This document shows positions 7,070 through 13,404 of a stretch of 13,404 bases of DNA, piece by piece. The stretch comes from Bdellovibrionales bacterium (lineage in GTDB: Bacteria; Bdellovibrionota; UBA2428), in NCBI GenBank assembly GCA_018266335.1, contig JAFEAR010000143.1:1-13404 (forward strand). The letters run 5' to 3'. The notes under the pieces are model-generated. The model saw only the letters and a program-made list of their open reading frames with translations. It had not been told where the DNA came from and searched no databases. A program made the position numbers and the translations under genes. Position 1 is the first letter of the stretch. Every line of letters begins with the position of its first letter.

Positions 7070-9610
7070 GTGAGCTTTGCGATGGCATCTTTGACGAGAC
7101 GACTAGGCACCGGGATTTTGGTGCTTTCCGTTGTCGGTTGCAGTCAGGTGAAGCGCGATGGCTCGGGCACGGGCTCTGGCTCGGATTCGGATCCGACCAC
7201 GACGCCTACCCCCTCTCCCTCTCCTACACCGGCGGTCGACGTGGCTCCTTCGCTTTCGTGCAGCTCTTCGGTGATTGATGCCGGTCAAAAGGGATCCGTG
7301 GCTACGGTTATTCGCGGCGCTTACTCGGATGTGAAAATGATTCCGGGTACTACGATTCCAGCGGTGGCTTTTGCGGATGCTTCGGCGGTGGTGATTAAGC
7401 TTACGTACAACGATCCCACTTCGGGATCGATGGTAACCGAAGTCGTGTCGGGCGATGGCACGGGTGCCTTTGTTCGCTTGGCCTTTTTGTCCAACAAAAC
7501 CCCGCTTGTATTCTGGACGCTCGGAACGGCACTCAAAGTAGCTATTCGCTCCGCACCTTTGGGAAGTTCGGGAACCTGGAATGCGGGCGTGATTGAGGGG
7601 GCAACGGGAACTGCTCCACGTGCGCCGGAAGTTTCGGTGAATCCGCTGGACCAAGTGGCAGTTACTTTTTTGAGCGACAACGTGGTAGGTGGGCGGGCGC
7701 GCTTTATGTATTGCGATGCTCCCTGCACCTCGCCGACAGGTTTTCAGGCCATGTCTACGAACCGTTACATCGATAACACCAACATCGTTGTGGGCGAAGT
7801 GGCTACAGGTTCGGCATGGTGCAAGTCCTCGGCTAACACGTACTATCCCGTGGCCGTTTACACCGTGACGGGGGCCGTGAAATACGCCGTTTGTTTGAGC
7901 GCAAATTTGGCGAACTGTTTGAATGGCACCAACTGGAGCACGGGCACGGTAGTGGCAACGGCCAACTTGGCGTCGAAGGTCTATTTGGATGCCACAGTTA
8001 CGGGCGATGTACCTAAGGTTGCAACTTTAGGCGCTACGGGAATTACAACTTACCGCATGGGAACCACCGCGTGTACCGTGGCTCCAGCGGCCTTTTCCGC
8101 GGGCACAGCGATGGGGGCCGCTACATCTGGAACTCTATGGATGTCGCTCATGAAGGACGGATCAGGCAAGTTTCACCTGGTAGCCAACGAAGGCACGACT
8201 TCGGTGCGTTACTATAACAGTACGACTACGGACCTAATTGGCGCTTGGAATCCGGCCGGTATCATTGAAGGGGTTACGGTTCCTGCAGCCAGTGCGGGGG
8301 GGGCTGCGATCGATACTAGTACCGGTCGCATCAATGCATCGTACGGGCTCAACATGAGTCCTTATGATATCAAACTTAGCAAGGTAAATGATTACACGGT
8401 GGCGTCCAATGCGGCGACTTTTACGCGCCAAGCGTTGGATGGTACCGGTGATTTGCAGTTATCTGCGGCTGGAGCTCAGTTAAAGCAAATTGCTGTGGCT
8501 TCTACATCTACCGGGCGTCCGGCGGTGGCCTACGTAGATTTTTCTGTGGGTGCGGTAGGTAGCGCAAAATTGAAATATGCCTTTCGCAATGGCGCTTCGT
8601 CGACCGCGTGGACGATTTATCAAATTCCCAACACCATCAACCCGCAATTTCCGGGACTCGCCTTCGATAGTTACGACCATCCCTGGGTTTCTTATTACGA
8701 TGCGAGTGCCGTTCGTTTTTATTTGGCAACCAACTCGTCTTCGGACGGTTCCGGAAGTTGGACGACCTATGAATTCCCCGTCACGCCCTCGGGCGCTGCC
8801 GTGGCATTGCCGGCGGCGAACAACACCGCCATGACCATGTACAAGCACGGCGGCGTGAGCGACCCCGTTATGGTGGTGATCGACACGAACGCAACTTCCA
8901 AGGGAGTTAAGGTAGCGGTGCTCGATTCGCAAACACGCACCTGGCGCACGCCCGTAACGATTGATGGTCTTACGGTTGGTGCTCTGGGCGCCGCGCACGT
9001 TGCGGCCGATGGCGATGCTTCTGGTAACCTGGTGGTTGCGTACCAAGAACTGAACGTGGGCCGAGTGCGCTATTCTTATTCGGCGGGAGGATCCTCTTGG
9101 AGCACGCCGCTGGGAATTTCACTCGCCAACCAGGGGCAAGGCATCATGATTCGAATCAATCCGGCTACGGGCTTCCCCGTTGTTTCCTATCACGACCAGG
9201 CGAGTGGAACGGTGTACGTGTCCTCCTGTGCCGCGGTACCCAGTGGATGCGTTGCGGGCGGATGGACTTCTGTGATCATCGACAGCACTTCGGGTGTAAG
9301 TGCCTTCACCTCGACGGCGAACCAAGTTCTTTCGACGGGGCTGGGATTTTCTCCGCTCGGTAAAAATTATGTGTTCTATGCGCGCGGGCAAAGTGCCGAT
9401 GGACATTTGGTGGTTACAAATAATTTCTCCGGATCGTACGTAACCTCACGCGCTGCTTCGGGAGTAAATGGCGCTCTGGCCGGTGCTCCGTCGCTTAACT
9501 TTGCGATTGCCGGGTGGAACGTGGGGATTGCTCCCAATGCCGCCGGAAGTTTCTCGGGTGCCTATATTGGGCCGGGTAACTGGCTTTACTCTCTAAGTTG
9601 CGGAGACTAG
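7070..9610 (+). CDS. Large secreted lipoprotein with beta-propeller-like repeats
   Basis: I do not recognise a named family. The 846-residue product starts with a lipoprotein signal peptide whose lipobox is LSVVGC (19-24); Ser follows Cys24, which is compatible with outer-membrane sorting. A low-complexity Gly/Ser/Asp and Thr/Pro linker (about 30-56) tethers the rest. The body is rich in Ala, Gly, Ser, Thr and Val and contains degenerate repeats in which a strand such as RPAVAYVDF (483-491), HPWVSYYDAS (537-546), NLVVAYQEL (653-661) or FPVVSYHDQA (702-711) is followed by strands like KLKYAFRNG, VRFYLATN, RVRYSYSAGG or TVYVSSC and a Trp-containing turn. This suggests a beta-propeller, probably surface-exposed or periplasmic. 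Besides Cys24 there are ten cysteines, with SLSC at 61-64 and again at 841-844. The next gene starts 5 nt after the stop and encodes an outer-membrane barrel, so the two are probably co-expressed. Adhesin, sugar-binding or scaffold roles are all possible; no enzymatic motif is seen. Confidence 0.85.
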   Translation: MSFAMASLTRRLGTGILVLSVVGCSQVKRDGSGTGSGSDSDPTTTPTPSPSPTPAVDVAPSLSCSSSVIDAGQKGSVATVIRGAYSDVKMIPGTTIPAVAFADASAVVIKLTYNDPTSGSMVTEVVSGDGTGAFVRLAFLSNKTPLVFWTLGTALKVAIRSAPLGSSGTWNAGVIEGATGTAPRAPEVSVNPLDQVAVTFLSDNVVGGRARFMYCDAPCTSPTGFQAMSTNRYIDNTNIVVGEVATGSAWCKSSANTYYPVAVYTVTGAVKYAVCLSANLANCLNGTNWSTGTVVATANLASKVYLDATVTGDVPKVATLGATGITTYRMGTTACTVAPAAFSAGTAMGAATSGTLWMSLMKDGSGKFHLVANEGTTSVRYYNSTTTDLIGAWNPAGIIEGVTVPAASAGGAAIDTSTGRINASYGLNMSPYDIKLSKVNDYTVASNAATFTRQALDGTGDLQLSAAGAQLKQIAVASTSTGRPAVAYVDFSVGAVGSAKLKYAFRNGASSTAWTIYQIPNTINPQFPGLAFDSYDHPWVSYYDASAVRFYLATNSSSDGSGSWTTYEFPVTPSGAAVALPAANNTAMTMYKHGGVSDPVMVVIDTNATSKGVKVAVLDSQTRTWRTPVTIDGLTVGALGAAHVAADGDASGNLVVAYQELNVGRVRYSYSAGGSSWSTPLGISLANQGQGIMIRINPATGFPVVSYHDQASGTVYVSSCAAVPSGCVAGGWTSVIIDSTSGVSAFTSTANQVLSTGLGFSPLGKNYVFYARGQSADGHLVVTNNFSGSYVTSRAASGVNGALAGAPSLNFAIAGWNVGIAPNAAGSFSGAYIGPGNWLYSLSCGD

Positions 9611-9615
9611 CGGGT

Positions 9616-10212
9616 ATGAAATTTATTTGGCTGGTAATTTTCTTTCTGAGTACGCCCCTCAGCCAAGCAGAGAATCTGATGGTGGGAAGCTTTGGGCTTC
9701 GTCGGGTCAATTTAACGAACGACTTAATGACCTCCACCAACACGGAAGTCACTCAGGTGATGGGGGGCAACGTGGAACTGATTCACGAGTTGGGTCGTGG
9801 CCCGCTCTCCGTTGGCTTGCGGGCACAATACTATTCAACCTCCGTGGAGGCCGGGTCGGTGACTTTGTCTTACCGTGAGCTTCCGCTATTGGTGAACGGA
9901 GGTTTTACTCTCGGCAGTCGCGGCTTGCGCCTGCGAGTCAGTGCGGGCGCGGGTTATGTGCTTTCGAGTAAAATGACTTTCGATGGCAGCGGATCTACCG
10001 ATGGAGATTATTCGGGCAAGGGCGCAGTGGGTTCGGCGAATTTTCAGCTGCTCTATTTTTTAGGTAAAAAGGCGCGACTCGGATTTATGGCCGAGGCGGG
10101 CTACCTGTATTCATTCAACAAAGTGTTCTTGAATGTCCCCGTAACGTCGCCCGACCTCGATGGGGACCCTTCGGGAATTTCCCTCGGGGCGGGCGTCGTT
10201 TACAGCTTTTAG
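9616..10212 (+). CDS. Small outer-membrane beta-barrel protein
   Basis: The 198-residue product begins with a signal peptide (MKFIWLVIFFLSTPLSQA, cleavage after residue 18). The mature part alternates amphipathic strands (for example SVGLRAQYYST, ELPLLVNGGFTL, LRLRVSAGAGYVL, ARLGFMAEAGYLYSF, SLGAGVVYSF) with Gly/Asp-rich loops (TFDGSGSTDGDYSGKG at 121-136; TSPDLDGDPSG at 177-187). It ends in Tyr-Ser-Phe, a typical C-terminal signal for insertion by the BAM complex. About eight strands would fit an OmpA/OmpW-size barrel; the strand number is inferred. The start was set at ATG 9616, 5 nt after the lipoprotein stop, rather than a TTG at 9598 inside the upstream gene, because only the ATG gives a normal signal peptide. 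A GGAG (9602-9605) lies 10 nt upstream. Probably co-transcribed with the lipoprotein. It ends 15 bases from the htrA stop, convergently. No specific family name can be supported. Confidence 0.85.
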   Translation: MKFIWLVIFFLSTPLSQAENLMVGSFGLRRVNLTNDLMTSTNTEVTQVMGGNVELIHELGRGPLSVGLRAQYYSTSVEAGSVTLSYRELPLLVNGGFTLGSRGLRLRVSAGAGYVLSSKMTFDGSGSTDGDYSGKGAVGSANFQLLYFLGKKARLGFMAEAGYLYSFNKVFLNVPVTSPDLDGDPSGISLGAGVVYSF

Positions 10213-10227
10213 GCCTTCAATCGCATC

Positions 10228-11811
10228 TTAACGATCGTCGTCGTCGCCGGGTTTAAGACCCTGCATGTCGAGCAACACGATGATCGAGGCCGTTCCCCGG
10301 CGAATTTTTAGCAAGAAATTATTACCGCGCGCTTCCATGGCACGCTGAGCTTCCTGCACATTCTTAATGGGATGGCGGTTGATTTCGGTGATCACATCGC
10401 CAGGCTCCACTCCCGCTTCGGCGGCCAAGCTTTGCGGCTCTACTTGGTGCACCACGACGCCCGTGAGTTTGGGGTCGGCGTTCAATTGCCGGCGCATTTC
10501 GGGAGTGAGGTCGCTCAGGAGCAGCCCGGTCTGGCCAGCTTTCTTCATGCCGCCCGGCCCTGCCATGGAGGGTGGTTGCTCGGCCAAATCTTTTTCGGAT
10601 TTGCGCTTGGCGATGGTGACCGTAGCCGATTGCTCGCGGCCTTCCCGCAGAAGTTTTACCTGAGCTTTGCTGCCCACCGGAAGGTTCGAAATGGCGCGCG
10701 AAAAGTCGCGAGTCGAGTGAATAGCACGGCCGTTAACGTCGGTGACAACGTCGTAGCTACGTAGGCCCGCTTTGGCGGCCGGTTCGTTGGGAACTACGTC
10801 CTGAATGAGCGCCCCTTCGGTTTCGGGCGGCAGGTTCAGCGACCGCGCAACTTGGGGCGAGACGTCGGCGATCACCACACCAATCCAGCCGGAGGTCACT
10901 TCACCTTTCTCTACGAGCTGGCGAATAACGTTCTTGGCGGTGTTGATGGGAATCGCAAAGCCAATGCCTTGGGCGCGCGCATCGATGGCCGTGTTGATGC
11001 CGATGACTTCGCCGTACAGGTTAAAGAGCGGTCCCCCGGAGTTGCCGGGGTTGATGCTCGCATCCGTCTGAATAAAATCTGCGCGGTTCGACGAATCATC
11101 TAGGCTGCGGCCGAGCGCACTGACGATCCCCTTGGTAACGCTGTGGGTATGGCCGTACGGGTTCCCGATGGCGATAACCCATTCGCCCACTTTGGTCTTT
11201 TCGCTGTCACCCAGGGGAGCGAGAGCTAGATTTTTAGATTTTTCCTTGAGCTTTAGAATGGCGACATCCGAGCTTTCGTCGATGCCGAGCACCTTGGCTT
11301 CGTGACCGGGTGAGTTTTCGCCGTCGCTCTGGAATTTCACCATGATCGAGTCGGCATTGCGGCCGCGCATGCGCACGACGTGCGAGTTGGTAACGATGAG
11401 GCCATCGTTGTTAATCACGAAGCCCGAACCCAGGGCCTGCGCTTCGCGCGGGGCGGGCCGCGGAGCGTAGCCAAAGGGGTTGCCGAAGAAAAAACGGAAA
11501 AGATCTTCTTCGCTGCCCCCACCACCAAAGCGACGCGGATCCGACAGGCGCGTTTTGGTGTAAATGTTAACGACCGTGGGCGAAAGTTGCGCCGCTAGTT
11601 CCGTAAAGGTTTTGTTGAGGGCGGCGGCATCTACCCCGGAAGAGCCCGTGCTCTTGTTGGCGTTGCGTTCGGTCCAAATGTTGGCATTCGTGGTGGGCGC
11701 CAGCGGAGCCGTTTGGGCGGACTGGGGCCATTGCACCCGTAATTGCATGGCGAATACAACCAGAAGACCTAGAACGATAGAAGCGGCGAGACGTTTAAAG
11801 GCAATTCTCAT
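10228..11811 (-). CDS. htrA: HtrA/Deg family periplasmic serine protease (Do type, two PDZ domains)
   Basis: This protease-chaperone degrades misfolded envelope proteins in the periplasm. The 527-residue product has an N-terminal hydrophobic segment (about 8-23) that could be a signal peptide or an uncleaved anchor, since no clear cleavage site follows. A low-complexity stretch (about 30-60) precedes a trypsin-like domain (about 65-300) with the full catalytic triad: His144 in VTNSHVV, Asp182 in SSDVAILKL and Ser258 in INPGNSGGP. PDZ1 spans about 306-400 (GWIGVVIADVSP at its start) and PDZ2 about 425-515 (LTGVVVHQVEPQSLAAEAG, GDVITEINR). The C-terminus is acidic (DDDDR). Length and two PDZ domains match DegP/DegQ rather than DegS. 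It starts 15 nt after the DUF1844 stop, behind a perfect AAGGAGGT Shine-Dalgarno with 6 nt spacing, so it is in an operon and should be translated strongly. I saw no clear sigma-E-type promoter upstream. Confidence 0.95.
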   Translation of the reverse strand: MRIAFKRLAASIVLGLLVVFAMQLRVQWPQSAQTAPLAPTTNANIWTERNANKSTGSSGVDAAALNKTFTELAAQLSPTVVNIYTKTRLSDPRRFGGGGSEEDLFRFFFGNPFGYAPRPAPREAQALGSGFVINNDGLIVTNSHVVRMRGRNADSIMVKFQSDGENSPGHEAKVLGIDESSDVAILKLKEKSKNLALAPLGDSEKTKVGEWVIAIGNPYGHTHSVTKGIVSALGRSLDDSSNRADFIQTDASINPGNSGGPLFNLYGEVIGINTAIDARAQGIGFAIPINTAKNVIRQLVEKGEVTSGWIGVVIADVSPQVARSLNLPPETEGALIQDVVPNEPAAKAGLRSYDVVTDVNGRAIHSTRDFSRAISNLPVGSKAQVKLLREGREQSATVTIAKRKSEKDLAEQPPSMAGPGGMKKAGQTGLLLSDLTPEMRRQLNADPKLTGVVVHQVEPQSLAAEAGVEPGDVITEINRHPIKNVQEAQRAMEARGNNFLLKIRRGTASIIVLLDMQGLKPGDDDDR

Positions 11812-11817
11812 ACGTAG

Positions 11818-11825
11818 ACCTCCTT
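11818..11825 (-). promoter_or_regulatory. Strong Shine-Dalgarno sequence for htrA
   Basis: AAGGAGGT on the minus strand is a perfect 8-nt complement of the usual 16S rRNA tail, 6 nt before the htrA ATG (11811). It begins 1 nt after the DUF1844 stop codon (11829-11827). It is the strongest ribosome binding site in the window and fixes the htrA start. Confidence 0.85.
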
Positions 11826-11826
11826 C

Positions 11827-12072
11827 TTAACTTTTGTTTTGGGTTGCCGCTTTGGCGAAGGCAAGTTTTACGTCGCGTAAAACTTTTTCTAGCAGCTGGC
11901 GCTCGTCCTCGGTCAGATTACCGCGGGTTTTTTGCTCCAACATTTGGAGAATCTCCACGTGCTGCTGCGCGAGTTGGGGTTGGTGGCGCTTTTTCTTGGT
12001 GATGGGGTCCTCCATCATTCCGAGTTCAATCAACGTGGCAGAGGCGAGACCCATAACAAAAGATGAAAACAT
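11827..12072 (-). CDS. DUF1844 family protein
   Basis: The 81-residue product matches DUF1844 (PF08899), a family of small uncharacterised proteins. Typical features are the start MFSSFVMGLASATLIELGMM, a short charged segment with DPITKKKR (22-29), HVEILQMLEQKTRGNL (38-53), then TEDERQLLEKVLRDVKLAFAKA, a charged helix at the C-terminus. The N-terminal 20 residues are hydrophobic but short, so membrane contact is possible. The full length agrees with the family. It is the first gene of a two-gene operon with htrA, which suggests a link to envelope quality control; that link is inference. No strong Shine-Dalgarno precedes ATG 12072. The sequence TTATCT sits 7 nt before the ATG, a weaker version of the pattern seen at other genes here. 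The 83-base upstream gap holds a perfect 10-bp inverted repeat. Confidence 0.88.
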   Translation of the reverse strand: MFSSFVMGLASATLIELGMMEDPITKKKRHQPQLAQQHVEILQMLEQKTRGNLTEDERQLLEKVLRDVKLAFAKAATQNKS

Positions 12073-12118
12073 GTTTCAGAGATAAATCTTCTGCTCTTCA
12101 GAGTAAATGGCGAGATCA

Positions 12119-12151
12119 CGAATGAAAAAAAACTCATCCGCTTTTCATTCG
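12119..12151. repeat. Perfect 10-bp inverted repeat upstream of the DUF1844-htrA operon
   Basis: CGAATGAAAA (12119-12128) and TTTTCATTCG (12142-12151) are exact reverse complements separated by 13 bases, in the gap between the end of the tryptophan-rich protein gene and the start of DUF1844. On the minus strand no T-run follows the stem, so it is not a classic terminator for the upstream gene. A competing short stem (TCCG at 12153-12150 read on minus, with CGGA at 12140-12137) would be followed by eight Ts and could act as a weak terminator. An operator for the DUF1844-htrA promoter is the other option. Confidence 0.5.
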
Positions 12152-12155
12152 GACT

Positions 12156-12971
12156 TTAGTTCGAATCCGGTCCAGTATCCGTGCTGAGCATCGCGCTGCG
12201 ATGCGTAAGCAGCCACCAGGCGGGGTGGCAAGATTCGGGAGGAATTTGGAACCAGGGTCCCCAGACCACGGAGTTCCAGGCATCGGGGGTGATTAAGGGA
12301 GAATGCTGGTCGGGAAGCGGGGGCGTGCCGTAGTCGGGGGGCAGGCCAAACCAAAGTTCTCGGAGGTGCCAGGCCACGCGTTGAAACCAGAATCCGGGCG
12401 AGGGCAAATCGCTAACACCAAAAAGCGAAAGTAGAAGTTCAAGGCCGTAGAGAAGGGCGTCGCAAGGACCCAGGGCTCCGGCCCACAGGCGAATTTGCCA
12501 GCTGCGAAGGAAGCGCTCGCCTTTGGACAGGGAATGAATTTCGTTCCACAAACGTCGCCAGTCCCGCACTTTGAGCTCGGCGGGGCGCTGGAGCCACATT
12601 TGGGAGACGACAACAATTTGACGTGATTCGCGCAGTCCGAGCCGCTCGAACCATAGGAGGCCCAGATCTTCGCTGGGGTGCATCCACACTTCGGGGTTGG
12701 GGCCGCGCTGCGAGAGAATCAGCGCGAAGAATTCGCGTGCGAGCGTCGTATCTTTGGCGATGTCTAGGCGGCGCAGGCCGTGGCGCCAACGCATCCAGTT
12801 CCAGGTAATGGCGGGAACCAGGAGCGGGCCTATCACCAGGGACCAAGCGGCGAGTACGGAGCCTAGGGCTAGCGAAGACAGGGCCCAGCCAATAAACAAC
12901 CACACCAGGCCGGCGATCACATATCCGCTGACGCTCCGCCCGTAACTCCCTAGAAGCTTTTTTGAGCTCAT
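12156..12971 (-). CDS. Tryptophan-rich membrane protein, possibly a degenerate M48/HtpX-like protease
   Basis: I do not recognise a named family with certainty. From ATG 12971 the product is 271 residues; the frame is open to 13136, but that extension would overlap moxR and the ATG directly precedes the membrane region, so it is preferred. It has two N-terminal transmembrane helices (about 16-36 and 39-57), a basic segment, a soluble part, and another hydrophobic stretch (about 165-186). Order and spacing resemble M48 proteases: [22 protein letters not shown] (78-99), then [12 protein letters not shown] (117-128), then [21 protein letters not shown] (137-157), where M48 members would show a conserved HExxH helix followed by a similar basic segment. 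Here NEIHS (143-147) replaces HExxH, so zinc binding as in M48 is not expected. Tryptophan is extremely frequent (21 of 271). The start codon is only 18 bases from the divergent moxR start, suggesting shared control. The M48 relation is inference from layout. Confidence 0.75.
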   Translation of the reverse strand: MSSKKLLGSYGRSVSGYVIAGLVWLFIGWALSSLALGSVLAAWSLVIGPLLVPAITWNWMRWRHGLRRLDIAKDTTLAREFFALILSQRGPNPEVWMHPSEDLGLLWFERLGLRESRQIVVVSQMWLQRPAELKVRDWRRLWNEIHSLSKGERFLRSWQIRLWAGALGPCDALLYGLELLLSLFGVSDLPSPGFWFQRVAWHLRELWFGLPPDYGTPPLPDQHSPLITPDAWNSVVWGPWFQIPPESCHPAWWLLTHRSAMLSTDTGPDSN

Positions 12972-12976
12972 GGCCG

Positions 12977-12982
12977 TAAAAT
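12977..12982 (+). promoter_or_regulatory. Candidate -10 hexamer for a leaderless moxR transcript
   Basis: TAAAAT (5/6 to TATAAT) is followed by exactly 7 nt and the moxR ATG (12990), the same hexamer and spacing as batD. No Shine-Dalgarno is present. Only 18 bases separate this start from the divergent one, leaving little room for an untranslated leader. No good -35 element is visible. Confidence 0.4.
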
Positions 12983-12988
12983 CTATCA
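12980..12988 (-). promoter_or_regulatory. Candidate extended -10 for the tryptophan-rich protein gene
   Basis: On the minus strand TGATAGATT reads as TGn followed by TAGATT (4/6 to TATAAT), an extended -10 arrangement, 8 nt before the ATG at 12971. It overlaps the candidate moxR -10 on the other strand, so RNA polymerase could probably occupy only one promoter at a time. No Shine-Dalgarno precedes the gene. Confidence 0.35.
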
Positions 12989-12989
12989 G

Positions 12990-13404
12990 ATGAATCCGGA
13001 AGTTGCTCGACTCACAGAACTCGTCAAACAAGAAGGTGCGTTTTTCGGCAAGGTGCAGGAGGAAGTTGGCAAAGTTGTCATCGGCCAAAAGCAAATGGTT
13101 GAGCGCATTCTCATGGGCTTGCTCACCGGTGGCCATGTGCTGCTGGAAGGTTTGCCCGGTCTCGCAAAAACGCTCACGGTGAAGAGCATTGCGGACGCGG
13201 TGGACGTAAAGTTCAATCGCGTGCAGTTCACGCCCGATCTGCTGCCCAGCGATTTAACGGGCACTATGATTTACAACCAGAAGACCGGCGAATTCACGCC
13301 CAAGAAGGGCCCGGTGTTTACCAATATTTTGCTGGCCGACGAAATCAACCGCGCGCCCGCCAAGGTGCAAGCGGCGCTACTGGAGTCTATGGGCGAGCGC
13401 CAAG
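12990..13404 (+). CDS. moxR: MoxR family AAA+ ATPase (3' end cut by window edge)
   Basis: MoxR ATPases act as chaperone-like partners of VWA-domain proteins and are commonly encoded with DUF58 and Bat proteins. The first 138 residues are present. Visible features are the lead helix region (about 14-45, with [20 protein letters not shown]), the Walker A motif [11 protein letters not shown] (51-61), the family-specific block [13 protein letters not shown] (79-91), a beta-hairpin segment [16 protein letters not shown], and Walker [24 protein letters not shown] (112-134), all in the order typical of MoxR. The C-terminal part of the ATPase lies outside. The ATG at 12990 has no Shine-Dalgarno; a -10-like hexamer sits 7 nt upstream. 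It diverges from the tryptophan-rich membrane protein gene. Genes for its usual partners may follow beyond the right edge; batD is near the left end of this window. Confidence 0.93.
   Translation, partial: MNPEVARLTELVKQEGAFFGKVQEEVGKVVIGQKQMVERILMGLLTGGHVLLEGLPGLAKTLTVKSIADAVDVKFNRVQFTPDLLPSDLTGTMIYNQKTGEFTPKKGPVFTNILLADEINRAPAKVQAALLESMGERQ

Noticed and set aside
8480..9046. A 188-codon minus-strand open frame.
   Set aside because: Antisense to the repeat-rich lipoprotein gene; its composition is that of a shadow frame and it has no start signals.
12972..13136. N-terminal extension of the tryptophan-rich protein up to 13136.
   Set aside because: It would overlap the start of moxR, whose reading frame there is clearly conserved. 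The ATG at 12971 puts the first membrane helix close to the N-terminus, as expected.

Overview
The window looks like chromosome from a Gram-negative (diderm) bacterium of moderately high G+C. Evidence for a diderm is a lipoprotein with a clear lipobox, a small outer-membrane beta-barrel ending in Phe, a periplasmic HtrA protease and BatD. The mix of DUF1844, MoxR/Bat proteins and a large beta-propeller-like surface lipoprotein would suit Bdellovibrionota or another former 'deltaproteobacterial' lineage, but this is an impression from gene content, not a phylogenetic result. Coding density is very high: there are eleven genes and no gene-free stretch longer than about 120 bases. I see no tRNA, rRNA, IS element, CRISPR array, prophage or integration site.

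Layout from left to right. A leftward block (1-3761) runs polysaccharide deacetylase-like protein -> batD -> N-formylglutamate amidohydrolase family protein, the last cut by the left edge and starting in an ATGA overlap with the batD stop. Divergent from it is a GHL10/DUF187-type glycoside-hydrolase-like protein (3870-5150). The two divergent genes look like separated versions of the two halves of PgaB-type proteins. A leftward bacterial-type prolyl-tRNA synthetase follows (5182-6951). A rightward pair, a large lipoprotein and a beta-barrel outer-membrane protein (7070-10212), looks like one operon for the cell surface. A leftward pair, DUF1844 protein and HtrA/Deg protease (12072-10228), forms another operon, with a very strong Shine-Dalgarno sequence for the protease. 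At the right end a tryptophan-rich membrane protein (12156-12971) diverges from moxR, which runs off the right edge; only 18 bases separate the two start codons.

How the genes fit together: much of the window concerns the cell envelope (deacetylase, glycoside-hydrolase-like, BatD, HtrA, lipoprotein, barrel, MoxR). MoxR ATPases and Bat proteins normally work together; here batD and moxR lie about 10 kb apart and point away from each other.

Most notable observations: (a) the deacetylase has lost two of the three usual metal ligands (Asp->Glu and His->Gln); (b) the tryptophan-rich protein has the layout of an M48/HtpX membrane protease but carries NEIHS where HExxH would be; (c) several genes without a Shine-Dalgarno sequence carry a -10-like hexamer exactly 7 nt before ATG (TAAAAT for both batD and moxR), a pattern expected of leaderless transcripts; (d) the lipoprotein has ten non-lipidated cysteines, with matching SLSC motifs near both ends.
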